Assembly (NCBI GenBank): GCA_021787335.1
Contig: JAJYMC010000019.1
Span: 60,861 to 124,860 of the forward strand
DNA from: Bacillota bacterium
GTDB lineage: Bacteria; Bacillota; Sulfobacillia; JAJYWN01; JAJZPE01
Reading direction: 5' to 3'
DNA: 64,000 bases
In this document: piece after piece, positions 42,229 to 52,480 of the stretch
How the letters are laid out: each line of letters opens with the position of its first letter
Numbering within the stretch: position 1 is the first letter of the stretch
Position numbers and translations under genes: made by a program
Notes under the pieces: model-generated
What the model saw: the letters and a program-made list of their open reading frames with translations, nothing else
What the model was told of the DNA's origin: nothing
The model's database searches: none

Positions 42229-43017
42229 TCAGTGGCCCTTGAAGACCTTGAGGTACGAGTCGGCGTAGATCTCCTTGTTCAGGAGGATGCGGGCGGTGGC
42301 GATACTGTCCATCAGCGGGTCGTCGGTCACGTTGAGGATGGCCCCGTCGAGGCCGGCGGCCATGGCCATGACGACGAAGGTCCGGTCGACCAGCGAACGG
42401 TCGAGCGACTTCTGCGACACGTTGGACAGACCGAGGACGGTCTTCGGGGCCGGGTCGGAGAGCAGCTTGGCCTGGCGGATGGTCTCGAGGACCTCCGGGG
42501 CGTGCTCCTGGGCCACGTTGACCGGGAGGATGAGCGGGTCGATGTAGAGATTCTCGATCGGCACGTCGAACTCGACGCAGGCCGCGACCAGTTCCATCGC
42601 CAGGGCCACGCGGTTCTCGGCGTTCTTGGGGATGCCCTTGGCGTCCATGCACAGGCCGATGATGGAGGCGCCGTACTTCTTGGCCATCGGGAAGACGCGC
42701 TCGATCTTCTTCCGGTCGGCCGGGCAGGAGTTGATGAGGGCCGGCCGCTTGCAGAGTTCGAGGGCCGCTTCGATGGCGTCGTAGTTGGTCGAGTCGAGGC
42801 ACAGCGGGGTGTCGCTGGCCTCCTGGGCCGTCTTGGCCAGCCACTTCATGGCGTCGACGCGGTCTTCGGCCGCCGGGCCGTGGTTGAGGTCAAGGTAGGT
42901 CGCGCGGCAATCGGTCTGCTTCTTGGCCCACTCGTGGATGGGGCCCGGATCCTTCGCCTTGATGGCCTTGCCGATATCCTTGAACATCCCGTTGATTCTC
43001 TCGCCGATGAGGATCAC
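42229..43017 (-). CDS. acsE: Methyl-THF:corrinoid/iron-sulfur protein methyltransferase
   Basis: A TIM-barrel (pterin-binding fold) enzyme that moves the methyl group from 5-methyl-THF to cob(I)alamin of the AcsCD protein. The usual signatures are present: LIGERINGMFKDIGKAI at the N-terminus, TYLDLNHGP, PLCLDSTNYDAIEAAL, and TVLGLSNVSQKSLDRSL. Length (262 aa) matches the Moorella enzyme. GTG 43017 has AAGGAGGAAG upstream. It joins the MetFV methyl branch to the carbonyl branch. Confidence 0.95.
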   Translation of the reverse strand: MILIGERINGMFKDIGKAIKAKDPGPIHEWAKKQTDCRATYLDLNHGPAAEDRVDAMKWLAKTAQEASDTPLCLDSTNYDAIEAALELCKRPALINSCPADRKKIERVFPMAKKYGASIIGLCMDAKGIPKNAENRVALAMELVAACVEFDVPIENLYIDPLILPVNVAQEHAPEVLETIRQAKLLSDPAPKTVLGLSNVSQKSLDRSLVDRTFVVMAMAAGLDGAILNVTDDPLMDSIATARILLNKEIYADSYLKVFKGH

Positions 43018-43131
43018 TTGCTCTTCCTCCTTGTGTCTGTCTGGTGGGGGAAGCCCGGACCGCGGAGCTGCCGCGGAGATGCCGCGGCGCCGCCCGGCGC
43101 GAGGTCGTCACGCGGGCCGCGCCGAAGCGGC

Positions 43132-44106
43132 TCAGTACTTGTTCGAGACCATCAGGTCGTCGATGACCTTGCGGACGAGCTTGGCAACCTTCGGGTTGCG
43201 GAGGACGATGATGTGCCCGCCGGCCTGCAGGAAGTTGGTGGCCGTGGCGGCCTCCCAGAGGATGGACCGCTCAGCCTGCGGACCCCAGCCGGGGAACTCG
43301 TCCTCGCCGGCGTTGGCTTCCTTGGCCCGCCAGGCCTCGTAGGCCACGTTGCAGATGACCGGCATGGCCAGCATCCGGTCGCCCTGCAGGGCGCCGAGAC
43401 GGATGCGCTCCATGATCGAGTAGGTGTACTCGATGCCGTAGCCGAGCGCGCCCACGGACGGGTCGATGATGATCCGGTCGAGGGGCAGGTTCATCTCGTT
43501 GATGAGGATGTTGAGCTGCTTGCAGATGTTGATGTCGATGGGCGAGGAGGCGACGATGCTGTGCTTGTGGACCATGCAGGCGGCCGTCAGGGTCTTGTAG
43601 TTGTCCTGTTCGGCCGTGCCCAGGAGGAGGTTCTCGCCGGCCGCCGCTTCGGCCACCACCGGCATGATCTCGTTGTCCTTCTCGTCGACCCCGCAGCCCT
43701 GGACGATGAGCGGGACACCGACGGCCCCGAGGACCTTCTTGACGGTCTCGGCGCACTTTTGGGCCGAGCTGTTCTCGAGCTCGGGGTCGGCGCTCTGGAG
43801 GCGGAGGTAGATGAGGTTCGCGCCGCACTCGTCGACGCACTTCTTGGCCCACTTGGCCGGGTCGGAGAGGACGTCCTCGCCGATGTCAGCCTTCAGCGAG
43901 GCGTTCCAATCGGGGTTCCGGTCGACCACTTCCATGGCGATGACCGGACGGTTCGGGATCTCCCCCTCGAACTGGAGGAACGGGAGGGTCGAATCGCCGC
44001 CGACGGTGACCACGCTGGTGCGGGTGCCGCCCTGTTCCTTGGTGGCGCCGATGGTGACGGTGGCCACCTTGCTGGAGTACCGTTCTTTCTGGATCTCAAC
44101 CGGCAT
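43132..44106 (-). CDS. acsD: Corrinoid/iron-sulfur protein, small (delta) subunit
   Basis: TIM-barrel small subunit of the CFeSP heterodimer, which carries the methyl group to acetyl-CoA synthase. Visible segments are [55 protein letters not shown] and [17 protein letters not shown] 44106 has AAGGAGG upstream and gives 324 residues, normal for the family; the longer frame is rejected. It follows the second cooC by 36 bases. Confidence 0.95.
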   Translation of the reverse strand: MPVEIQKERYSSKVATVTIGATKEQGGTRTSVVTVGGDSTLPFLQFEGEIPNRPVIAMEVVDRNPDWNASLKADIGEDVLSDPAKWAKKCVDECGANLIYLRLQSADPELENSSAQKCAETVKKVLGAVGVPLIVQGCGVDEKDNEIMPVVAEAAAGENLLLGTAEQDNYKTLTAACMVHKHSIVASSPIDINICKQLNILINEMNLPLDRIIIDPSVGALGYGIEYTYSIMERIRLGALQGDRMLAMPVICNVAYEAWRAKEANAGEDEFPGWGPQAERSILWEAATATNFLQAGGHIIVLRNPKVAKLVRKVIDDLMVSNKY

Positions 44107-44142
44107 GTGCTTTCCTCCTTCGATCACAAACCTTCTCAACTC

Positions 44143-44898
44143 TCAATTGAACTGGGGGATCTTATCGAGGATGGCCTGGGTGGCGACCACCGCCGGCGAG
44201 TCGGCGGGCAGCTCCGCGAGGGGCTTGCCCTCCATGTCGTACTGGGCCACCATCTGGTCGAGGGGGATGGTCCCGATGAGCTCGAGGCCGGTCTTCTCGA
44301 TCTCCGGCATCAGCGGGGCGAGGTCGCCGTTGACCTTGGTGACGATGAGGAAGACGCGCTTGGCATTGGTCTTGACGCCTTCCATGATCTCGCGGACCCT
44401 GCCCGCCGAGCGGATGCCGCGGGCCGAGGCGTCGGAGATGACGAACATGATGTCGACGTCGACGGCGATGCGCCGGGAGAGGTGCTCCAGGCCGGCCTCG
44501 TTGTCCATGACCAGGTAGTCGTAGTCCGAAGAGAGGTTCGTCAGGTGCTGGCGGACGAGGTCGTTGGGGTAGCAGTAGCAGCCGGAGCCCTCGGGGGTGC
44601 CCATGGCCAGGAGGTCGACGCGCTCGGAGGCGGCGATGGCCGTCTGCAGCTTGTACTCGATGAACTGGTTCTTGGTCATCCCGGCCGGGAGGGGCTTTGC
44701 GGCCTTGGTCTCCTCGATGAAGTCGGCGATGGTGAGTGGGACAGCGAGGCCGAGGGCCTCGTTGAGGTTGGAGTTGGGGTCGGCGTCAAGGGCCAGGATG
44801 GAGCCGGTCTTCTTCTCTATGAGACGCCGGATGAGCATGGCCGCGAACGTGGTCTTGCCCGTTCCGCCCTTGCCGGCGACAGCGACGGTGAATGGCAT
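44143..44898 (-). CDS. CooC-type nickel-insertion ATPase (second copy, AcsF-like)
   Basis: A MinD/SIMIBI-fold ATPase with the deviant Walker A AVAGKGGTGKTTFAAML, the metal-binding Cys pair in GSGCYCYPNDL, and VMDNEAGLEHLSRR. CooC proteins load nickel into CO dehydrogenase; AcsF copies are tied to acetyl-CoA synthase maturation. Its place between acsV and acsD is that of acsF in Moorella-type clusters. The start lies 6 bases after the acsV stop. Which partner each of the two copies serves is not decided by sequence. Confidence 0.88.
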   Translation of the reverse strand: MPFTVAVAGKGGTGKTTFAAMLIRRLIEKKTGSILALDADPNSNLNEALGLAVPLTIADFIEETKAAKPLPAGMTKNQFIEYKLQTAIAASERVDLLAMGTPEGSGCYCYPNDLVRQHLTNLSSDYDYLVMDNEAGLEHLSRRIAVDVDIMFVISDASARGIRSAGRVREIMEGVKTNAKRVFLIVTKVNGDLAPLMPEIEKTGLELIGTIPLDQMVAQYDMEGKPLAELPADSPAVVATQAILDKIPQFN

Positions 44899-44904
44899 TC
44901 GGGG

Positions 44905-46824
44905 TCACCTCCCTACGGACGGGAACTGGGTGAGGTCCGTGTGCGGCAGGAACAGGGCCGACATGAAGTCGTCCATGTAGCCGGGGTCGACCGAGAGCTC
45001 AAGGTAGGTCATCTTCCTGGCCAACTCCTCGGCGGTGGCCCAGGCCTTCTTGGACATCAGGGCGACGCGCGCCCCCTTGACCGAACTGTTCCCGATGAAC
45101 TGGTACTTCTCCGGGGTGACGTCGGGGATCATGCCGATCTCGACCGTGTCCCGGATGTTCAGGTAGTTGCCGAAGGCCCCGGCGATGAAGATCCGGTCGA
45201 GGCCGTCCGAATCGATGCTCATCGAGCGCATCATCGAGCGGATCGCGGCGTAGGCCGCGCCCTTCGCCCGGATGAGGTTCTTGACGTCGCTCTCGGTGAT
45301 GACGATGTCCCGGCCGCCGTGGGCCTCGTGGCCCCAGGCGAGGACGAACTCGGGCCCGTCGGCGCCGTCGCGCCGGCGGTCGGACCCGACCTCCTGGAAC
45401 TTCCCGGCCCGGTCGATGATCCCGGCCTCGCGCAGCTTGGCCAGGGAGTCAACGAGGCCCGAGCCGCAGATGCCCCGCGGGTTGTCGCCGCCGACCGTGG
45501 CGAGCTTCACGTCAAAGAGGCGTGGGGCGATCTTTATCCGCTGGATGGCCCCCGGCGTGGCCCGCATGCCGAAGGCGATGCCGCCGCCCTCGAAGCAGGG
45601 GCCCATGGAGCAGGAGCAGGTCACCAGCCAGTCCTTGCTGCCGAGGACCAGCTCGCCGTTGGTGCCGAAGTCGGCGAAGAGGCTGACGGCTTCGGAATCA
45701 GCGATGTCCGTCGCCAGGAGCCCGGAGACGATGTCTCCGCCCACGTAGCTGGCCACGGCCGGGAAGGACAGGACCGGCGCGGACGGGTGGACGTGGAGCC
45801 CGAGGTCCCGGGCCTTGACGATGGGGAAGGTGGTGGCCGCCGGGATGTACGGTTCCAGGCGGATGTACTTCGGGTTCAGGCCCAGGAACAGGTGGGCCAT
45901 GGTGGTGTTCCCGGCGGTGACGACATAGCCGACGTCTTCCGGCTTCAGCTCGCCGGCCGACAGGAGCGAGTCGATGAGTTCGTTGAGGGTCTCCAGGACG
46001 GCGTCCTGGAGCTGCTTCAGCCCGTCTTTGTTGTCCACCGCGTGGATGATCCGGGTGATGACGTCGTCGCCGTAGCGGGCCTGACGGTTGTAAGTCCCGC
46101 GCCGGTCGATGATGAGGCCGGTGGACATGTCGACGAGCTGCACGACGTTGGAAGTGGTGCCGATGTCGATGGCCAAACCGTAGGCCGGCTTGTCGGACCG
46201 CCCGGGCTCGACGCGGATGATCTCGCTGTTGCCGTCGTAGTCCGAGACGGTCGCGGTGACCGCCCAGTCGCCCTGCCGGAGCGTCTCCGGCAGAGCCCTC
46301 AGGGTGTCGAGATCGATCCGGACGTCCTCCCGGCCGATCTCCCCGCGGACCTTCACCAAGAGACGGGACAGGTCCGAGGCGTTCTCGGTCAGGGTGGGCG
46401 GCTCAAGCTTGACGAAGACCTTACGGGAGAACGGATCCATGGGGTAACGGGCCAGTGGGTCGGCTTCCTGCTCGGCGAGGATCTCGCGTTTGCCGATCTT
46501 ATCCACGACGAGCTGATGCTCGGACAGCCGCGAGGTCGGCGGCACCTCGACCACCAGGTCGTCGGTGACCAGCGTCCGGCAGGCCAGGACATAGCCCTCG
46601 CGGCGGTATTTGGCGCCCAGGTTCCCCTGCCCGACCTGCGGCTGGCCTTCCTTGATGAGGACGGCGCAACGCCCGCAGGTGCCCTCGCCGCCGCAACCGC
46701 TCCGTAGCTCCAGGCCGGCCATGGCGGCTGCCCGGTGGAGGTCGGTGCCGGCGGGCACCTCGATCGAGAGGTTATCGGGGATGAAGCGAACTTTGTACTT
46801 CTTCGAATCGACCACGGAGATCAC
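44905..46824 (-). CDS. acsV: Corrinoid-protein reductive activator (RACo-type, AcsV)
   Basis: An N-terminal plant-type [2Fe-2S] domain (residues 1-95; cysteines in LRSGCGGEGTCGRCAV and YVLACRTL), a linker, a middle domain, and a C-terminal ASKHA ATPase fold (LAIDIGTTSNVVQLVDM, VVTAGNTTMAHLFLG, FADFGTNGELVLG, GICGSGLVDSLAKL, FIAGAFGNYLNI). It restores inactive Co(II) to Co(I) in the AcsCD protein using ATP. The start GTG 46824 is followed by an alternative GTG three codons later. It lies between acsC and the second cooC, as expected for this pathway. Confidence 0.93.
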   Translation of the reverse strand: MISVVDSKKYKVRFIPDNLSIEVPAGTDLHRAAAMAGLELRSGCGGEGTCGRCAVLIKEGQPQVGQGNLGAKYRREGYVLACRTLVTDDLVVEVPPTSRLSEHQLVVDKIGKREILAEQEADPLARYPMDPFSRKVFVKLEPPTLTENASDLSRLLVKVRGEIGREDVRIDLDTLRALPETLRQGDWAVTATVSDYDGNSEIIRVEPGRSDKPAYGLAIDIGTTSNVVQLVDMSTGLIIDRRGTYNRQARYGDDVITRIIHAVDNKDGLKQLQDAVLETLNELIDSLLSAGELKPEDVGYVVTAGNTTMAHLFLGLNPKYIRLEPYIPAATTFPIVKARDLGLHVHPSAPVLSFPAVASYVGGDIVSGLLATDIADSEAVSLFADFGTNGELVLGSKDWLVTCSCSMGPCFEGGGIAFGMRATPGAIQRIKIAPRLFDVKLATVGGDNPRGICGSGLVDSLAKLREAGIIDRAGKFQEVGSDRRRDGADGPEFVLAWGHEAHGGRDIVITESDVKNLIRAKGAAYAAIRSMMRSMSIDSDGLDRIFIAGAFGNYLNIRDTVEIGMIPDVTPEKYQFIGNSSVKGARVALMSKKAWATAEELARKMTYLELSVDPGYMDDFMSALFLPHTDLTQFPSVGR

Positions 46825-46858
46825 GCCCTCGTCAGGAATCTGGTTCTCTGTTGTAGGG

Positions 46859-48199
46859 TCAGGACGCGAACTTGGCCTTGGCGAAGCTCGGGATGCCGGC
46901 CGCCTCGCGCGGACCGACGCCGACCTTCCAGCCCGACAGCTCGGCGAGCTTGCCGGAGAGGACGGCGACGTAGCCGGGGAGGACCAGGTTCCGGTGGTTG
47001 ACCTTCTGCTCCAGCCCGCTCGACTTGATGGCCTCGGCGATGCTCTCCGCGGAGAACTTGCCGGAGGCCCAGGCCGTCAGGACGGAGGTCCCGTCGGTGT
47101 TGACCGGCAGGATGTAGGCCGGGATCTTGGAGCCGGCCACTTCGCCCTCGACCGTGTAATAGGTCAGGGAGAAGTTGGTGGTGATGTAGACCGGCGAGTC
47201 ATTCGTGACCGCGCCGACCTCATGCAGCTTCGGCTCGACCTGGATCGGCTTCTGCGGGTCGGTGTAGATGTTCTGCCGCCAGGTCAGGAGGGGCAGGATG
47301 TGCGCCTTCTCGGCCGTCTTGACGACGACGATGCTGGCGTACTTGCCCACGTAGTAGCTGGCCTGGAGGATCTCCATGTAGGGTTCGTCCGACCGCGGGA
47401 AGGCGATGGTCGGGAAGCCCAGGGGGCGGAACTTCTTCTTGATGGCCAGGCGGCGGATCTCGGTCAGGTCGGCCAGGGCGGCGGAGAACTCGCGCCGGCC
47501 GGCGTCGATGACCAGGTCCTTGCAGCCGCCGGCGACGGCCTTCTCGGCCAGGGCCGCGGCCTCGTCGAGGCCGTTGCCCCGGATGGCCAGCGGGCAGGAG
47601 TGCTTCTTGGCCACCTCGACCATCTTGTCGAAGTTGCCCGTCGTAGCCGCATAGAGCAGCGGACGAGCGGCGGCGACGCCCGCGGCCGCCTTGTCCATGG
47701 CCTCGGGGTCGTCGGTCATCAGGATGAGGGGGAACTTGGTACCGGCCGCGACCTTATCGACGGCCGCCTTGAAGGTGTCCGCGTTGCCGCTCTCGTTCTT
47801 CACGGCGACGAGGTTGACGGTGTAGTGGAGACCGACACGCTCGAAGGTCAGACCGTTGATCTTGGCCACCTTGGCGTCGATGTCGGCCGCCGTAAGCTTG
47901 TCGGAGACCTCGATGGCGACGCCGGTTTCGTGGAAGAAGGTCTTGTCGTGACGGAAGATGACCGTCTCGTCGCCGAGGGACACGGCGACATCACCGGTCC
48001 CGACCTTGACCATCCGGATCGGCGGGGCCGAAGCCGCGCCGAGGTTCTCCTTGGCCGCGTCGGTGACGTACGGGCAGGAATCAAGGGCCGCCTTGCCGGA
48101 GGCCAGGGCCATAGCGAAGGCCAGGCAGGTCGGGGGACCGCACTCCCCGCAGTTCTTCTTGGGCAGTTGCTTGTAGATGTCCAGACCGGTAAGACCCAC
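46859..48199 (-). CDS. acsC: Corrinoid/iron-sulfur protein, large (gamma) subunit
   Basis: The N-terminal [4Fe-4S] domain carries NCGECGPPTCLAFAMAL plus a later Cys in LDSCPYV. A TIM barrel follows (to about residue 320) and then the C-terminal cobamide-binding domain (from about 325, ITTNFSLTYYTVEGEV, LPVNTDGTSVLTAWASG). With AcsD it shuttles the methyl group between AcsE and AcsB. GTG 48199 has GAGAGGAG upstream. Length 446 is normal. Confidence 0.95.
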   Translation of the reverse strand: MGLTGLDIYKQLPKKNCGECGPPTCLAFAMALASGKAALDSCPYVTDAAKENLGAASAPPIRMVKVGTGDVAVSLGDETVIFRHDKTFFHETGVAIEVSDKLTAADIDAKVAKINGLTFERVGLHYTVNLVAVKNESGNADTFKAAVDKVAAGTKFPLILMTDDPEAMDKAAAGVAAARPLLYAATTGNFDKMVEVAKKHSCPLAIRGNGLDEAAALAEKAVAGGCKDLVIDAGRREFSAALADLTEIRRLAIKKKFRPLGFPTIAFPRSDEPYMEILQASYYVGKYASIVVVKTAEKAHILPLLTWRQNIYTDPQKPIQVEPKLHEVGAVTNDSPVYITTNFSLTYYTVEGEVAGSKIPAYILPVNTDGTSVLTAWASGKFSAESIAEAIKSSGLEQKVNHRNLVLPGYVAVLSGKLAELSGWKVGVGPREAAGIPSFAKAKFAS

Positions 48200-48226
48200 T
48201 TCGGCTTGCTCCTCTCTGTCTCTGGT

Positions 48227-50422
48227 TTACATCAACGGGGCCATGGCCAACGCCGGGTGCCCCTTTTCCTCGAGGAAAGGCAGGATCTCTTCGGTGGTGG
48301 TGCCGACGCTCTCATCGGCGATCTTGTCGATGAAGTCCTCGCCGAGCCCCTGTTCCTTGGCCCGGGCGACGAGGTCGTCGTGGAGGAAGGCCTTCAGCTC
48401 CTTGGGCATCCAGACGACGCGGCCCAGCCCGCCGTCGGCGGCGATGAACCGCCGGCTGCCGATGTAGGTCCGGCCGATGCCCATGAAGCCCGGGGTCTGC
48501 AACCCGCCGCCGACCATGCCGGCGAGGGTCGAGAAGGTCATCCCGCAGGGGGTCATCCCCTTGTGCTCACGGGTGGTGATCATCAGCCCGTTGGCCTCGG
48601 GGAGGACGGCCATGATGGCCTCGAAGCAACCGCACGAGGTCATCGGCTTCTCCATGAAGCTGTACAGGTTGACCTCTTCGATGTTCCGGTTCGAGCCGAC
48701 GTAGACGGCCTCGTTGACGTTCTTCCACATCCCCTTGACGTCGTCGAGGGTCTCGCCCTTGGGGATGGGCTTGTTCGGGCCGGCCGGGTTGATCTCGAAC
48801 GAGGCCTTGCCGTCGAGCCAGGAGACGGCGCCGCAGAGGCCGACGCGCTCCGGGGTGACCACGCAGAAGTGGTTCGGCGCGAACGACTGGCACAGGGTGC
48901 AGGAGTAGAACTCCTCGACCTTGTCGTCGGTCAGGCCGCGCATCCGGTCGTCACGGGAACGGTACTTGGCCCGGGCGACGGCGATCTTCTCCTCGACCAG
49001 CTTCGGGTCGGTGATGATGGTCACCTGGACGCGGTCGACGATGGCCGGGAACTCCGACTTGAACTTGGCGATGAGGATGTCGCCGTAGTGCTTGAACTTG
49101 AAGCCCTTGGCCTTGGCCTCCTTGGACACGCGGAGCCAGCACAGGTCGCGCTGGGCGACGTGCCAGAGACCTTCGGCGTAGTTGATGAAGTAATGGACCC
49201 GACGCTCGAGGACGGACTCGAAGTCCTCCTGCATCTTGCGGCCGTAGATGTCGATCATGATCCCGAGCGGGGTCGTGCCGCCCTCGGGGATGGTGTCGAT
49301 CTCGGGCCCGATGACGGTGATCTTGCCGTCCTGGATCTCGTCCTGGCCGACCATGTGGACCAGCTCGAAGGCTGGCGTCTTGCCGCCGCCCATCTCCGAG
49401 GCGACGTCGGCCTTGCGGATGGTCTCGCCTTCGAAGGCGGGGCCGAAGTTGAGCGGGATGTCGATCTTGACGTTGGTCAGCTTGATCCCGCGAAGCTCCA
49501 TGGCGAAGGCGACGAGGTCATCGTAGTTCGAGTGGGACACCCACCAGTCCTTGAGCTGGTCCTCCTTGGCGATCTCCTGGTCGGAGACGACCGGGAAGCC
49601 GAGGAAGATGGCGCCCATGTGGGCGGCGTACTTGACGTCGTCGATCTCGCCGAGCTGGAGGACGAAGGCGCGGACGCGCCGGCGCTGGTAGTCGCGCATG
49701 TCTTCGCGGAGCCCCGGCTGGATGCCGCCGAAGGCGAGGCCGGCCCGGAGGGCGAAGTTGACGGCGTGGACGACCTGCGTGAAGTTGCCGAGCGGGAAGG
49801 CGATGTAGTCGACGCCGAGCTTGAGGTTCTCCTCGAGGAGCTGCTCGATGATCTCATCGGAGAGGAAGATCATCATGCCGGCGCCCATCAGCTCGCCGAC
49901 GATCTTGGCGGCGAGCTTCGAGGTCTTCGCCCGGCCGACGATGACGGCCTGGCCGGGGATGGTCCAGTCGACGAGCTTGATGCCGTAGCGGCGGACGATG
50001 GGGTCGCCCAGGAAGCCGGTCCACGGCTCAGCCTTCGGCTCATCATCCTCGACGGTGTGGATGGCCTCGATGATCTCGGCCGCGTAGAGGGTCGACTCGC
50101 CCCACAGCCGGGCGTTCTCGAAGGTCAGCGGTTCCCTGACCTGGTTCCGCATCCGGTTGAGGATGGGGACCATGTCGCCGAGGGTCTGGACCTTCTCGCC
50201 GGAAAGGGCGGTGATGACCGGCAGGTAGTAAGCGGTATCGGGATAGGCGACCGGGTGGCTCGAGCCGTAGATGCGGATGGCCCGGTCGAGCAGGATCTGG
50301 GCGTACGAGAGGGCGATGATGGTCCCGTCGTAGGCCCGTTTGAACAGATTCAGCGGCACCGGGTTCTGCTCGTCGATGGCGCCGTCATAGACGCGTTCGA
50401 AGTCTTCAAGGTTTACTGGCAT
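48227..50422 (-). CDS. acsB: Acetyl-CoA synthase (alpha subunit of CODH/ACS)
   Basis: The 731-residue subunit condenses CO, a methyl group and CoA to acetyl-CoA at the nickel A-cluster. The A-cluster ligands are visible in SCTLCQSFAPNHFCVVTPERVGLCGAVSW (cysteines in CTLC, FCV and LCG) and TSCGCFEAIMAVLP with Cys-Gly-Cys binding the distal nickel. N-terminal helical domain (VYDGAIDEQNPVPLNLFKRA) and middle domain are complete, as in bacterial AcsB. GGAGGAACGGCG precedes ATG 50422. It follows acsA by 34 bases, the normal pairing. Confidence 0.96.
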   Translation of the reverse strand: MPVNLEDFERVYDGAIDEQNPVPLNLFKRAYDGTIIALSYAQILLDRAIRIYGSSHPVAYPDTAYYLPVITALSGEKVQTLGDMVPILNRMRNQVREPLTFENARLWGESTLYAAEIIEAIHTVEDDEPKAEPWTGFLGDPIVRRYGIKLVDWTIPGQAVIVGRAKTSKLAAKIVGELMGAGMMIFLSDEIIEQLLEENLKLGVDYIAFPLGNFTQVVHAVNFALRAGLAFGGIQPGLREDMRDYQRRRVRAFVLQLGEIDDVKYAAHMGAIFLGFPVVSDQEIAKEDQLKDWWVSHSNYDDLVAFAMELRGIKLTNVKIDIPLNFGPAFEGETIRKADVASEMGGGKTPAFELVHMVGQDEIQDGKITVIGPEIDTIPEGGTTPLGIMIDIYGRKMQEDFESVLERRVHYFINYAEGLWHVAQRDLCWLRVSKEAKAKGFKFKHYGDILIAKFKSEFPAIVDRVQVTIITDPKLVEEKIAVARAKYRSRDDRMRGLTDDKVEEFYSCTLCQSFAPNHFCVVTPERVGLCGAVSWLDGKASFEINPAGPNKPIPKGETLDDVKGMWKNVNEAVYVGSNRNIEEVNLYSFMEKPMTSCGCFEAIMAVLPEANGLMITTREHKGMTPCGMTFSTLAGMVGGGLQTPGFMGIGRTYIGSRRFIAADGGLGRVVWMPKELKAFLHDDLVARAKEQGLGEDFIDKIADESVGTTTEEILPFLEEKGHPALAMAPLM

Positions 50423-50456
50423 CGCCGTTCCTCCTTTCGCGCTGCGCTCACGCGGC

Positions 50457-52448
50457 TCACCAGCTGGCGGCCAGCGGGGTGTTGAACCGCTTGGCCGCGT
50501 CGCGGTGGATACCGAGCTTCCAGGTCCGGTAGTTCAAGGCCTCGAGCAGCTTCTTGGCCGCCTCGGCATGGTTCGGTTCGAAGATGAAGTAGCCGCCGTA
50601 GACGTCGTGGGCGATCTGCGTGGCGACGCCCCAGACGAGCTGGGAGCCCTCGACGTGGGGGATGACGCCGACGTGGGTCGGCAGGCCCATGGCGACGGCC
50701 CAGGTGCCGATGGCGACGGCCTTCTCGTGCATGGCCTCGGGGGCCGAGGCGACGAACGGGACCTTGGGGACGTCGACGCCCATCTCATTGGCCATGGCCG
50801 TGGCCAGGTCGGCCGACCGGGTGTTGTCCACGCAGGAGCCCTGGTGGAAGATGAGCGGCAGGCCGGTGTCGATCTGGGCGGCGTCCTGGAGGCGCTTGAG
50901 GAACGACTTCAGGCCGGGGCCGGCGTACGTCTCGACGGCCTCCGGGTTGAGCAGGCCGGCCTTGGCGAAGGCGCCGGCGCCGCAACCGGTGGCCAGCATG
51001 AAGACGTCGTTCTTGGCCAATTCCTTGGCGATGGTCAGGTGCCCCTCGTCCTGCGGCTGCTTCATGTTGTTGCAGCCGGCGAAGAGGCAGACGCCCTTGA
51101 GTTCGCCGGATTCGATGGCCTCGGTGAGGACCTTGACCGGGTGCTCCGGGTTGATCGAAGCGAAGATCTCCATCAGGGCCTCGGTCGAGAAGCCGGCGAC
51201 GACCTTGTGCTTGACCTGCGGGATGGCGACCTTCTTCGGGTCGCGCACCTTGTAACCCTCGATGGCCAGCCGGACCATGTCCTTGGCCATCTCCAGGGCC
51301 TTCTCTTCCCTGAACTCGATGTAGTGCGTGTTGGGAATCTTGGCCAGTGGGTTGGTGGTGATGATCTTGGTGTGGAAGCACTCGGAGAGGACCCGGACCG
51401 AGGGCATGATGCACTGGACGTCGACGATCATCGCGTCCAGGGCCCCGGTCATGATCGCCAGTTCCTGCGAGGCCGAGTTGGCCGCGAGGTAGACGCCGCG
51501 GCGCATGAGGAGTTCGTTACCGGTGCAGCAGATGCCGACGACGTTGACGCCCTTGGCGCCGACCGCCTTGGCCTCACCCTCGAGGGCGCGGGCCGCGTCG
51601 ACGATGATGGACGACAGGGTCGGGTTGTGGCCGTGGGTGGCGATGTTGACGTAGGCCGGATCGATGACCCCGAGGTTGGCCTCGGAGACGATCGGCTTCG
51701 GGGTGCCGAAGAGGATGTCCGAGAGGTCGGTGCCGATGTGCATCCCGGTGTAGTCGGCGAGGGACGTCTTCAGGCCGCCGAAGATCAGGTTGACCGGGTC
51801 GGCGTCCATGCCCATGGTCGTCTCGGCCAGGGCCTGGACGACCTGACGGTCGATGGCCGCCGGGGCGATGTTGGCGTGGTTGAACTTCTTCCGCCGGCCC
51901 TCGGTGATGGTCGTGGTCAGGAAGGTGCACGGCTCCTCATCGACCCGGGCGTAGTCCTTCAGGGCCGCCTCGGAGACTTCCTTGGCCAGGTCCAGGTCGG
52001 ACTTGCCGTCGGTGGTGAGGCCGATGCGCTCGGCGACCGCGCGGAGCTTGACGGGGTCGCTGACCTTGTAGTCCGGGGCCTTGCCCTCGGCCACGAGATG
52101 CAGCGTGTGAGCGATGTGCCGGCCGTGGTCGGAATGCGACGACGCCCCGCCGGCGATGAACCGGACCAGGTTGCGGGAGACGATGGTGTAATCGGTCGCT
52201 CCGCAGATGCCTCGCTTCTGGTTCTCGCGCTTGGAGTTGATCCGGCACGGTCCGGCGATGCAGGCGCGGCAGCACACGCCGTCGAGCCCGAACCCGCACT
52301 GGGGCTGCTGTGCCTGGTAACGATCCCAGGCCGTGGTCACGCCCAGGGCTTCGGCCTTGGTCAGCATTTCGACGCTGGCCGGGTCGGCCGTACGGGTCTT
52401 GACGTCGACCTTGGTCCGGCCGGGCGCCTTGACCGTCTCTTCTGGCAT
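50457..52448 (-). CDS. acsA: Carbon monoxide dehydrogenase catalytic subunit
   Basis: A 663-residue nickel-iron CODH. The N-terminal D/B-cluster cysteines occur in FGLDGVCCRACIAGPCRI and KRGICGATDY. C-cluster regions are seen in VVGICCTGNELLMRRG, FAGCNNMKQPQDEGHL, LATGCGAGAFAKAG and HQGSCVDNTRSADL. It reduces CO2 to CO, which passes through a tunnel to AcsB. Sequence and position just before acsB fit the CODH/ACS class rather than a monofunctional CooS. ATG 52448 follows GGGAGG. Confidence 0.96.
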   Translation of the reverse strand: MPEETVKAPGRTKVDVKTRTADPASVEMLTKAEALGVTTAWDRYQAQQPQCGFGLDGVCCRACIAGPCRINSKRENQKRGICGATDYTIVSRNLVRFIAGGASSHSDHGRHIAHTLHLVAEGKAPDYKVSDPVKLRAVAERIGLTTDGKSDLDLAKEVSEAALKDYARVDEEPCTFLTTTITEGRRKKFNHANIAPAAIDRQVVQALAETTMGMDADPVNLIFGGLKTSLADYTGMHIGTDLSDILFGTPKPIVSEANLGVIDPAYVNIATHGHNPTLSSIIVDAARALEGEAKAVGAKGVNVVGICCTGNELLMRRGVYLAANSASQELAIMTGALDAMIVDVQCIMPSVRVLSECFHTKIITTNPLAKIPNTHYIEFREEKALEMAKDMVRLAIEGYKVRDPKKVAIPQVKHKVVAGFSTEALMEIFASINPEHPVKVLTEAIESGELKGVCLFAGCNNMKQPQDEGHLTIAKELAKNDVFMLATGCGAGAFAKAGLLNPEAVETYAGPGLKSFLKRLQDAAQIDTGLPLIFHQGSCVDNTRSADLATAMANEMGVDVPKVPFVASAPEAMHEKAVAIGTWAVAMGLPTHVGVIPHVEGSQLVWGVATQIAHDVYGGYFIFEPNHAEAAKKLLEALNYRTWKLGIHRDAAKRFNTPLAASW

Positions 52449-52480
52449 CCTGTCTACCTCCCTTGAGTCAAGCTTTCAAA

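Noticed and set aside
42199..50485. Two giant plus-strand open frames opposite the acs genes (1502 and 1291 codons)
   Set aside because: They are antisense shadows caused by codon bias; the minus-strand genes here are unmistakable acs genes.
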